A stretch of DNA of 25,493 bases from JAFGHJ01 sp964523975 (GTDB lineage: Bacteria; Hydrothermota; UBA3072). Positions 13,757 to 21,019 of the stretch are shown piece by piece. Both the position numbers and the translations under genes were made by a program. The notes below the pieces were generated by a model that worked only from the letters and a program-made list of their open reading frames with translations, made no database searches and had not been told where the DNA came from. Location of the stretch: assembly GCA_964523975.1 (NCBI GenBank), contig CAZGBM010000024.1, forward strand, positions 1-25,493, read 5' to 3'. Position 1 is the first letter of the stretch. The number at the start of each line of letters is the position of its first letter.

Positions 13757-14479
13757 TTATTTAAGTTTTTTTCCTACCACAAGCAAATTCTTTCCGGTCG
13801 GCGGTGGGATAAGTGTTTCAAAAAAACGCATTGGCGGTACAACTAATTTATCGTAGAGAAGAATATTCGTTTTATTAGTTGTTGTTTTTTTTAGAAGAAT
13901 AAAGACAATATACCAGGATATCGTTCCGGCAAAATCAAAATATCTAATTTTTTCGATTGAAAAGCCACTGTCTCTAACAATATTTTTAAGTCCTTTTTTA
14001 CAATACCTGCGGAAATGACCTATTTTTTTATCGAATTCGCTATATAAACATGATAATGCAGGTGCGAGAATCAGGATGTGTCAGTTTTTTTTAATGGTTT
14101 TGTAAGCGTAAGTTAATTCTTTCTTATCATCTTCTATGTGTTCTAAAACGTTTACATAAAGAACGGAATCAAAGACATTTAAGAATTCTTGGTGTTTTTC
14201 CCCGAGATAGGTATTCATGGTTGTAACGCTCTCGTTTTTTTTAAATTTATCCGAAAGCAATGGATACATGTTACCGGAAGGTTCGAAAGCAAATATGCGT
14301 TTTATGCTTTCTTTGGCAAGGAAATAAGTGAAGTTGCCGTTTCCTGCGCTAATTTCCGCAACAATGTTTCCGAGATATGGTTTGAATATTTCTATAATCC
14401 ATTTGTAGTAGTTCCTGGCAACGGTCAGGTCTTCTAAATCTTTTCCGAAATACTGCTGCTTTTGAGCCGCGTTCAACAT
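13757..14479 (-). pseudogene. SAM-dependent methyltransferase interrupted by in-frame TGA
   Basis: The N-terminal half (132 codons, 14479 to 14081) is a class I methyltransferase with the SAM motif AEISAGNGNFT, FAFEP, and DSVLYVNVLEHIEDD. It stops at TGA (14081-14083). Without any frame change, translation beyond the TGA gives the missing half: HILILAPALSCLYSEF, IGHFRRY, GFSIEKIRYFDFAGTISWY, and LVVG near a TAA at 13757-13759. A single change (for example GGA to TGA, where relatives have Gly) would restore a 240-residue protein. TGA ends many intact genes here, so recoding is unlikely. The ATG at 14479 has no ribosome-binding site. AAAGGAG plus TTG at 14548-14550 opens another frame that a one-base indel in the A run at 14480 would join, perhaps a second lesion. 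Confidence 0.8.
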
Positions 14480-14598
14480 TTTGCTTTTGAAGAAAGAATT
14501 ATTGATATTAAGTTTGTATTGGATTTCTCTTTTATGTAACTTTTGGACAATCTATCTCCTTTACAAATATACTTAAAAGATTCGAAATCGTAATGTAG

Positions 14599-15297
14599 TT
14601 AACTTTTATTTTTAAACTTTAAAACGAAGAACATTTTTACGCCTCGGAGCCAGTCTTTCCATGAAATCTTCTTTCCGTCTATCTGGGAACGGGGATGGTA
14701 ACTGATGGGAACTTCTTTTATCTTTCTCCCGGAAAGGAGCGTTTTAGCGGTAAGCTCGGCTTCCAGTTCGAAACCATTAGCAATTATGTCGATATTTTTG
14801 ATGAAATCGGAAGGTAGTAATTTATAGCAGGTGTAAGCATCCGTTAAATTACTTTTAAATATAATATTGGCTACCCAGGTGATAGAAACTCTCCCTATAT
14901 AGAATAGCCAGTTGTCTTTATTGGCTTTTCTAAGAAGTCTCGAACCGAAGACGACGTCTGCTTCCCTGTTTAACAGAGGTTCCAGTAATTTGGGATACTC
15001 ATCCGGGTCGTATTCAAGGTCGGCATCCTGAATTATTACATAATCGCCTTTTGCTACCGAAAACCCTTTTTTGATTGCCTGTCCTTTCCCCATATTTTTA
15101 TCATGATGCAGAACTTTTATATCGATGTTACCTCTCTCTTCTTTGACTATATCGCGCAGCAAATCTTTCGTCCCGTCGTTTGACCCGTCGTCTACTATAA
15201 TTATTTCCTTGTCGACAGGAGCCTGCTTTACTTTTTTGATTACCTTTCGGATTGTATTTTTTTCGTTATAAACCGGTATTATAACTGTTAACTTCAA
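14599..15297 (-). CDS. GT2-family glycosyltransferase (dolichol-phosphate mannosyltransferase-like)
   Basis: The protein is a cytoplasmic-face GT-A glycosyltransferase of 232 residues without membrane segments. It opens with LTVIIPVYNEKNTIRKVI, then the nucleotide-binding VDDGSNDGT (35-43), NMGKGQAIKKGF (68-79) and the metal-binding QDADLEYDP (90-98). The pattern matches family 2 enzymes that transfer sugars to polyprenyl phosphate; donor and acceptor cannot be read from sequence. The start is TTG (15295-15297) with a GAGAGG-like site upstream, and a strong promoter lies at 15347-15374. The methyltransferase remnant follows on the same strand; in many bacteria such GT2 and methyltransferase domains are adjacent or fused, so they were probably partners. 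Confidence 0.88.
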   Translation of the reverse strand: MKLTVIIPVYNEKNTIRKVIKKVKQAPVDKEIIIVDDGSNDGTKDLLRDIVKEERGNIDIKVLHHDKNMGKGQAIKKGFSVAKGDYVIIQDADLEYDPDEYPKLLEPLLNREADVVFGSRLLRKANKDNWLFYIGRVSITWVANIIFKSNLTDAYTCYKLLPSDFIKNIDIIANGFELEAELTAKTLLSGRKIKEVPISYHPRSQIDGKKISWKDWLRGVKMFFVLKFKNKS

Positions 15298-15346
15298 TAT
15301 TATCCTCTCAATAAATACATTAAATTTCTTATTGTATTTGGACTTT

Positions 15347-15374
15347 ATTATAAGTAAATTTTATTGATAGTCAA
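15347..15374 (-). promoter_or_regulatory. Strong promoter of the GT2 gene
   Basis: On the minus strand TTGACT (complement of 15369-15374) and a perfect TATAAT (complement of 15347-15352) are separated by 16 nt. Initiation near 15340 gives a leader of about 43 nt. Confidence 0.7.
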
Positions 15375-15490
15375 GAAGAGATGATGTATCTGGTACACAA
15401 GCTGGGGGAAAACAGAACAAATGTGTATCTTTATACTCGCCACCTTTTCCCTTGACTTCTGTTGTATAATTATTAATTTCTGGAAGATTT

Positions 15491-16501
15491 ATGGAATATT
15501 CGAATGTCGGGATTGTAGGCGCAGGAAATTGGGGTACGACGCTTGCCTTATATCTTAATGCCGAGGGCGCAAAAGTCACGCTTTTTGAACCCGTCGAAGA
15601 GAGAGCCAAAAGTCTGAAAGATCACAGAGAAAATAAAGAATTCCTGCCGGGATATAAGATTCCTGGAGATATATCGATAACGAAAGACCCTCTGGAGCTT
15701 TCCGAGAAATCGGACTTTGTCTTTTTCGTTCTTCCCAGCAATGCTTTGAAGGAGGTTGCCTCCTTGTTCGTAAAATATATAGACAGCGATAAAATCGTTG
15801 CGAGTTTTAGCAAAGGCGTAGACCCCGATACTCTCCGGAGAATGTCCGAGATAATAGAGGAAGCAATTCCTTCTCAGAAAGGAGAAATTACGGCTGTTTC
15901 CGGTCCTTCGATCGCAAGAGAAATTATCAAAGGAGTTCCGACTTCTCTTGTGGCGGCTTCGCCTGATTTGAGGAAAGCGGAAATTGTCCAGGAGAGACTT
16001 TCGGGCGACAGGATGAGAGTTTATACCTCTTCGGATATAGTGGGAGTCGAGCTTGGCGGAGCTTTTAAGAACGTTTACGCTATAGCTTCGGGTATATGTG
16101 ATGGGATGGGGCTCGGTATGAACGCTAAAGCCGCTCTTATGACAAGGTCTATGGCTGAACTTTCTTTGCTTGGAGAAGAAATGGGCGGCAAGAGCGAAAC
16201 GTTTGCCGGGCTTTCAGGTTTCGGTGACCTTATCGTTACTTCGTTTTCTCCTTATTCGAGGAACAGAACCGTTGGTGAACGTTTGGGTAGAGGCGAGAAG
16301 TTGGATAAAATTCTCGGGGAGATGGCGGAAGTTGTGGAGGGTATAAGAACGACCGAATCTATTTGCAAGCTTTCCAATGAGTACGGAGTTAATATGCCCG
16401 TGGCGTGGGAAGTCCATTCTGTGTTGTATGAGGGGAAAAGTCCTTTCGATTCCATGAAAGATTTAATGAGAAGAGAATTAAAAAGGGAGAGGAAAAAATG
16501 A
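15491..16501 (+). CDS. gpsA: Glycerol-3-phosphate dehydrogenase [NAD(P)+]
   Basis: GpsA reduces dihydroxyacetone phosphate to sn-glycerol 3-phosphate for phospholipid synthesis. The 336 residues match family length. The Rossmann motif GIVGAGNWGTTLA sits at 7-19, FVLPSNAL near 79, FSKGVDP near 105, AVSGPSIARE near 134, and the catalytic-lysine segment ELGGAFKNVYAIASGICDGMGLG near 187; GLSGFGDLIVTSFSPYSRN follows. The ATG has GGAAG just upstream. A TATAAT at 15465-15470 may be its -10, but no well-spaced -35 goes with it. The stop overlaps the next start as ATGA. Confidence 0.96.
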   Translation: MEYSNVGIVGAGNWGTTLALYLNAEGAKVTLFEPVEERAKSLKDHRENKEFLPGYKIPGDISITKDPLELSEKSDFVFFVLPSNALKEVASLFVKYIDSDKIVASFSKGVDPDTLRRMSEIIEEAIPSQKGEITAVSGPSIAREIIKGVPTSLVAASPDLRKAEIVQERLSGDRMRVYTSSDIVGVELGGAFKNVYAIASGICDGMGLGMNAKAALMTRSMAELSLLGEEMGGKSETFAGLSGFGDLIVTSFSPYSRNRTVGERLGRGEKLDKILGEMAEVVEGIRTTESICKLSNEYGVNMPVAWEVHSVLYEGKSPFDSMKDLMRRELKRERKK

Positions 16502-16782
16502 AAAAAATGTTTTATACAATTAGAGAAGTTTCCGATTTAATTGGTGAGAACGAATCAACTTTGAGATTCTGGGAGGGAGAGTTTAAGGATATCAGGCCAA
16601 GAAGGAGTACCGGAGGCAAAAGACTTTATGCTGATTCCGATATCGAATTGTTGAGAAAAATCAAATATCTGTTACGGAAAAGAAAGCTTTCCATAGAAGG
16701 AGCAAAGGAACATCTCGCAGGTAAGACGGAAGAGCTCGATATAATCGAAAGATTGGAAGAAGTGAAGAGAGTGCTTGAATGA
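16498..16782 (+). CDS. MerR-family transcriptional regulator
   Basis: A 94-residue single-domain MerR-type regulator. The winged helix is clear: FYTIREVSDLIGENESTLRFWEGEF, then RRSTGGKRLYADSDIELLRKIKYLLRKRKLSIEGAKEHL. It lacks an effector-binding domain and ends in a short helix (DIIERLEEVKRVL) that probably dimerises. Small MerR proteins of this type often sit in housekeeping operons with unknown targets. Its ATG overlaps the gpsA stop and its TGA overlaps the purH start, both as ATGA, so it is made in step with lipid and purine enzymes. GAGAGG precedes the start. Its targets cannot be deduced. Confidence 0.88.
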   Translation: MKKMFYTIREVSDLIGENESTLRFWEGEFKDIRPRRSTGGKRLYADSDIELLRKIKYLLRKRKLSIEGAKEHLAGKTEELDIIERLEEVKRVLE

Positions 16783-18344
16783 GGAAATTGGAAATAAAAA
16801 ACGCCCTCGTATCCGTTTATAACAAGGAAGGGATAACCAGTCTTGCCCGTGAATTGGATAAGGCGGGTGTTAATATTATTTCAACTTCCGGAACATATAA
16901 AAAGCTCACGGAGGAAGGAATAAAAGCAAAGAAAGTTGAAGATATAGCCTCCAGCCCGGAACTGCTCGACGGCAGGGTGAAGACCTTGCAGCCAGAAATT
17001 TTCGCATCGATTCTCGTGAATAGAGAAAAAAAAGAGCATCTTGCCCAGTTGAAGGACCTGAATCTTGAACCTATAGATCTTGTTGTTGTAAATCTTTATC
17101 CTTTTAAATCGGGGATAGACAAAAATCTCTCTGATGATGAAATGATAGAGTTGATAGATATCGGAGGTGCTTCTTTGCTCAGGGCGGGTGCTAAAAATTA
17201 TAAATTTTGTCTTGTTCTCACCTCTCCCGAAGATTACGGTATTTTCCTTCAGGAATTCAAGAAAGGTAAAGGTAGTATTTCTCTGGAATACAGAAAAAAA
17301 CAGGCAGAGAAAGCATTCAGGCTTCTTTCTTTTTATAATAAAATGATAGCGGACTATTATATAAAATCATTTGAAGAAGAAAAAGAAGAATTTCCTGATT
17401 TCTTATCTCTTGATTGTAAGAAAGTGATGGATCTCCGCTACGGAGAAAATCCTCATCAGAAGAGTTCAGTTTATCGCTTGACTGACGAGAAAATAAGTCT
17501 GGTGGATGCAAAACAGCTGTGGGGTAAACCCATGTCCTACAACAACTGGATGGACACCGACGGTGCACTTGGACTCGTATCCGAATTCGGCGAACCCTGT
17601 ATTGCTATAATAAAACATGCGTCACCCTGTGGTGTAGGTATAGCGGATAATGTGCCGGAAGCATTTAGAAAGGCTCAAAGTTGCGACCCGCTTTCCGCAT
17701 TCGGAGGGATTATCGCTTCGAACAGGGAGATTGATATGGATACTGCCAGTGCTATATCGGAGTCATTCTTTGAGGTTATAATAGCTCCCGGTTATACGAA
17801 AGACGCTCTCGGCAAGCTTAAAGAAAAAAAGAATTTACGCGTGTTGGAAGCTAATGCCGGGCTGTTTTCTCCTCTGGATTATAAGAAATGTTATCCTGTA
17901 ATCGGAGGGATTCTGATTCAGGAGAGTGATTCGTCTATCGAACCGTATTCAAAATGGGTGGTTGCCAGTAAAAGAAAACCTGCAAAAGAAGAGTTGAGGG
18001 AGCTCGATTTCGCATGGAAAGTGGTAAAATGGGTCAAATCAAATGCCATTGTGCTTGCTAAAGATTTGAAAACAATCGGTATCGGAACGGGGCAGCCTTC
18101 CAGGGTCGATTCCGTGGAAATTGCTGCCAGTAAAGCAAAAAAGCACGGGCATAATCCGGAAGGTTCGGTTATGGCTTCGGACGCTTTTTTCCCGTTCAGG
18201 GACTCCATAGATAAAGCGAAAGAGGCAGGTGTAACTGCCATTGTCGAGCCGGGCGGGTCTGTCAGGGACAAAGAAGTTATCGATGCGGCGAACGAGCACA
18301 ATATAGCACTTTTGTTTACCGGTAAAAGACACTTCAGACATTGA
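16779..18344 (+). CDS. purH: Bifunctional AICAR transformylase/IMP cyclohydrolase
   Basis: PurH carries out the last two steps of de novo purine synthesis, formylating AICAR with 10-formyl-tetrahydrofolate and closing the ring to IMP. The 521-residue protein is full length. The N-terminal MGS-like cyclohydrolase domain (1 to about 145) shows ALVSVYNKEGI, STSGTYKKL, and DGRVKTLQPEIFASIL. The transformylase domain shows LRYGENPHQ (about 213-221), IIKHASPCG, SAFGGIIASN, GTGQPSRVDSVEIA and ASDAFFPFRDSID, and ends TGKRHFRH. Formylation by this enzyme depends on the KH pair in IIKHASPCG. It is the last gene of the gpsA-merR-purH unit; other purine genes are not in the window. Confidence 0.97.
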   Translation: MRKLEIKNALVSVYNKEGITSLARELDKAGVNIISTSGTYKKLTEEGIKAKKVEDIASSPELLDGRVKTLQPEIFASILVNREKKEHLAQLKDLNLEPIDLVVVNLYPFKSGIDKNLSDDEMIELIDIGGASLLRAGAKNYKFCLVLTSPEDYGIFLQEFKKGKGSISLEYRKKQAEKAFRLLSFYNKMIADYYIKSFEEEKEEFPDFLSLDCKKVMDLRYGENPHQKSSVYRLTDEKISLVDAKQLWGKPMSYNNWMDTDGALGLVSEFGEPCIAIIKHASPCGVGIADNVPEAFRKAQSCDPLSAFGGIIASNREIDMDTASAISESFFEVIIAPGYTKDALGKLKEKKNLRVLEANAGLFSPLDYKKCYPVIGGILIQESDSSIEPYSKWVVASKRKPAKEELRELDFAWKVVKWVKSNAIVLAKDLKTIGIGTGQPSRVDSVEIAASKAKKHGHNPEGSVMASDAFFPFRDSIDKAKEAGVTAIVEPGGSVRDKEVIDAANEHNIALLFTGKRHFRH

Positions 18345-18380
18345 GATTTTGAATAAAAAAAATACCACAGAGAACACCCC

Positions 18381-18465
18381 GATACGGTCGTTCCTCCATA
18401 CAGGGCAGGCCCAGTGGAATAGAAGTTCTGGCATGATGAGCTCCTATTCCATAGGGCAGGCAGAG
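18381..18465. repeat. Hairpin element between direct repeats, inside an intergenic repeat
   Basis: A hairpin with TGGAATAG (18415-18422)/CTATTCCA (18444-18451), continued after one mismatch by AGTTC/GAGCT with a G-U pair, is bracketed by direct repeats CCATACAGGGCAGGC (18396-18410) and CCATAGGGCAGGC (18449-18461). It is G+C-richer than its surroundings. It sits between CCACAGAGAACAC (18365-18377) and CACCGAGGACATAGAGA, two pieces of the usual CACAGAGA-type repeat, as though inserted into it. Confidence 0.5.
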
Positions 18466-18528
18466 AAAAGAGTGCTCACCGAGGACATAGAGATTTAGTT
18501 TGTTTTTAATAAAAAAGGAGAATGGATT

Positions 18529-19791
18529 ATGAGGATAAAGTTAATTTTTTTAATTATGGTAGTTTGTATACTTACGGCAAATGTTTGTTTTGCCGAGGAT
18601 GATGTTGCGGCGAAGATTACTCCTGCTGCCATAGATGAACGAATAGCAGAAATCAGGATGGGTGACATCATCGTAAAGACTACGCCGGGCGCAGACGTTA
18701 AGGTCGAACAGGTACGTCATGAATTTTTATTCGGTACAGCGATTACGGATAATCTTGCGGAAAAATCCGGAAACGCAATGTCGGATAAAGACAGAAAGAT
18801 GTTTCTTAAAATCCTCGAAGAAAATTTTAACTACGCGGTACATGAAAATGCCTTAAAATGGTATGATACCGAAGTAGAATATAAGAAAGTCGACTATTAT
18901 CTGGCGGATAGAATATATGAACTATGTAAGGAACGCAACATACCCATGCGTGGTCACTGCCTGTTCTGGGCAAAGGATAAGTACATTATGCCCTGGTTAA
19001 AAGAACTGGATACTGACGAGCTTCGTGCGGCAGTCATCCGTCGTGCAACCGATGTAACAAAACATTTTAAAGGCAGAATCGAAGAATTTGACCTGAACAA
19101 TGAAATGATAAATGGCGACTTTTTCCGCCGGCGACTCGGGTACGGTATCATTAACGAAATGGCTTATGCCGCCAAGACAGGAAATCCTGATGTAAAATTA
19201 TATGTAAACGATTATGGTGTCCTTGTCGAAAGAGGTTTTAACGCAGATTCGTACATAATGCAAATAGAGAATCTTCTGGCGAATGGTGTTCCAATCGATG
19301 GTATCGGATGCCAGGCGCATTTCGTTACTTCCGATAAAAACGATTCTACCGGCATGGCTGTTACTACTTCGGGAAGGGTTCAGAAAACTCTCGATAAGCT
19401 CGCCAAATTCAATCTGCCTATCAAGATTACCGAATGTCTTGTTTCTGCAGATACGGAAGAAGGCAAGGCAGAGGAACTGCAAAGATTTTTCCGGATTTGT
19501 TTTGCGCATCCGAGTGTCGAAGCCATTGTTATGTGGGGTTTCTGGGAGGTAGGACACTGGGTGCCGGAGTCGGCTATGTGGAAAAAAGACTGGACTCCCA
19601 CGAAGCAGGCTCTCGCTTACCGCGACCTTGTTTTCAACAAGTGGTGGACTGAAGTGTCCGGAAAAGCCGATAATAAAGGTATCTACAAAACTCGTGCGTT
19701 TTACGGCGAATATTCGATTACCTCGGGCGGAGAGACAAAAAAAGTGACTCTTAGTAAGAAGGATAAATCGATAGAAGTTAGTTTTAAATAA
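18529..19791 (+). CDS. Secreted GH10 endo-1,4-beta-xylanase-like enzyme
   Basis: GH10 enzymes hydrolyse internal beta-1,4 bonds of xylan with retention. The 420-residue protein has a signal peptide (about 1-22, ending CFA). Landmarks follow in order: HEFLFGTAI (64-72), AVHENALKWYDTE (103-115), MRGHCLFWA (140-148), the acid/base Glu192 in FDLNNEM, IGCQAHF (259-265), the nucleophile Glu302 in IKITECLV, and WGFWEVGHW (336-344). The catalytic pair is intact. The usual Trp-His of GHTLVWH is Trp-Ala, a change near the -1 subsite, so specificity may differ. The last 50 residues look like a small beta appendage. A GGAG site lies about 8 nt before the ATG. It is the first of a run of envelope and carbohydrate genes. 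Confidence 0.9.
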   Translation: MRIKLIFLIMVVCILTANVCFAEDDVAAKITPAAIDERIAEIRMGDIIVKTTPGADVKVEQVRHEFLFGTAITDNLAEKSGNAMSDKDRKMFLKILEENFNYAVHENALKWYDTEVEYKKVDYYLADRIYELCKERNIPMRGHCLFWAKDKYIMPWLKELDTDELRAAVIRRATDVTKHFKGRIEEFDLNNEMINGDFFRRRLGYGIINEMAYAAKTGNPDVKLYVNDYGVLVERGFNADSYIMQIENLLANGVPIDGIGCQAHFVTSDKNDSTGMAVTTSGRVQKTLDKLAKFNLPIKITECLVSADTEEGKAEELQRFFRICFAHPSVEAIVMWGFWEVGHWVPESAMWKKDWTPTKQALAYRDLVFNKWWTEVSGKADNKGIYKTRAFYGEYSITSGGETKKVTLSKKDKSIEVSFK

Positions 19792-19859
19792 CGGAAATTT
19801 TATAAGTTGCCGATTACTGCAATTCGCATGATTTCCGATGAATGATAAGTGAAATAAAC

Positions 19860-19884
19860 TCTTGATTTATTCAAGATTTTCTTT
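19860..19884 (+). terminator. Weak hairpin after the GH10 gene
   Basis: TCTTGA (19860-19865) and TCAAGA (19871-19876) form an AT-rich 6-bp stem followed by TTTTCTTT. It lies in the 99-nt gap before the CapA-like gene. It may be a weak or partial terminator; stability is low. Confidence 0.3.
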
Positions 19885-19890
19885 AAGAAT

Positions 19891-20976
19891 ATGGAGGTTT
19901 ATATTAATAATCGATACTTGCTGAATTCCAGATTGGGTTTATCGAATAGAATAATCTCAAGGTTCAAAATCCTTTTATTATTGGCATTTTCTGTTTGTTT
20001 GTATGCCGATTCGGTTTCGGTTGTGGTCGTTGGCGACATAATGATGGGCTCCGATTACCCGGTCAAAAATCTCCCGCCGGATAATGGAAAGAAGCTGTTC
20101 AATAACGTTAGTTCGACTTTGATGGATGCCGATTTGACGTTCGGCAATCTTGAGGGCACGTTGCTTGAAGGCGGTGTTTGTACGAAAAAGGTTGAGAAAG
20201 GGCGGTGCTATGCATTCAGAACTCCGCCCGGGTGGGCTTCCAACCTGGCAGATGCCGGTTTTGATTTTTTGAATCTCGCAAATAACCACATGAATGATTT
20301 TGGCGCAGGTGGTATTAATGGAACTATCAAAGCTCTGGCTGATGCCGGTCTGCAGCACGGTGGGGCTTACAAAAAGGTGGGGCAATTTAATGTCAGAGGT
20401 AAAAAGATTGCAATAGTTTCTTTCTCGACGTCTCCTAACGCAAATTCCGTTCTGGAAATCGAGAAAGCTCAGCAAATAGTATCAGAACAGGCTAAGCTTA
20501 GTGATATTGTTATAGTATCGTTTCATGCCGGTAGCGAAGGATTGAAAGCTTTGCATACCTACAATAACCCTGAGTACTTTAATGGCGCACCTCGAGGCAA
20601 TGTAGTTAAATTTGCACGAGCAGTTGTTGACAGCGGAGCAGATTTTGTCTGGGGTCAAGGTCCTCATGTACCCCGGGCGATGGAAATATACAAAGACCGG
20701 CTAATTGCGTACAGTCTCGGGAATTTCTGCACATGGGGATTTAATCTTATAGGGGAACTCGGTTATGCTCCGATACTGAAAGTGGAAATGGATTCATCCG
20801 GTGTTTTTGTAAAAGGCAATATTTTTTCGGCGATTCAGGGAACATATAAATCTCTTGAACTCGATTCGGAGAGCCATGCGGCTAAATTGATGAAAAAGCT
20901 GTCCGAGGAAGATTTTCCGCGATCGGCACCTGTTATTACGGATAATGGTGAAATTCATCCGGTTAAATCACGATGA
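19891..20976 (+). CDS. CapA/PgsA-family metallophosphatase-like protein
   Basis: CapA-family proteins have a calcineurin-like metallophosphatase fold and are linked to poly-gamma-glutamate or other capsule export. The 361-residue protein has a hydrophobic leader (about 26-39, ending YADS). It is followed by VVVVGDIMMGSD (44-55), FGNLEGTL, FDFLNLANNHMNDFG, GGAY, IVSFSTSPN, VIVSFHAGSE, VWGQGPHVPRAMEIY and IAYSLGNF, the expected Asp, Asn and His metal-ligand blocks. The start is uncertain: the only ATG (19891) contains its own GGAGG (ATGGAGG), and no site precedes it. Either this ATG is used without a leader site, or an ATT at 19903, in frame and 5 nt past GGAGG, is the start. The pgsB/pgsC partners are absent. 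Confidence 0.85.
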   Translation: MEVYINNRYLLNSRLGLSNRIISRFKILLLLAFSVCLYADSVSVVVVGDIMMGSDYPVKNLPPDNGKKLFNNVSSTLMDADLTFGNLEGTLLEGGVCTKKVEKGRCYAFRTPPGWASNLADAGFDFLNLANNHMNDFGAGGINGTIKALADAGLQHGGAYKKVGQFNVRGKKIAIVSFSTSPNANSVLEIEKAQQIVSEQAKLSDIVIVSFHAGSEGLKALHTYNNPEYFNGAPRGNVVKFARAVVDSGADFVWGQGPHVPRAMEIYKDRLIAYSLGNFCTWGFNLIGELGYAPILKVEMDSSGVFVKGNIFSAIQGTYKSLELDSESHAAKLMKKLSEEDFPRSAPVITDNGEIHPVKSR

Positions 20977-21019
20977 ATTTCGAAAATCTTCGAGTTTAAA
21001 TTTTGATTTTTTTAAATAA

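Noticed and set aside
14081..14083. TGA read as glycine, tryptophan or selenocysteine (altered code).
   Set aside because: TGA ends many intact genes here (mnmE, feoA, gpsA, merR, purH, the CapA-like gene), no other gene contains an in-frame TGA, and no selenoprotein feature is seen nearby.
14081..14092. Programmed -1 frameshift at the AAAAAAC heptamer before the TGA.
   Set aside because: The -1 frame soon hits a stop and does not give the methyltransferase C-terminal half; that half is in the zero frame beyond the TGA.
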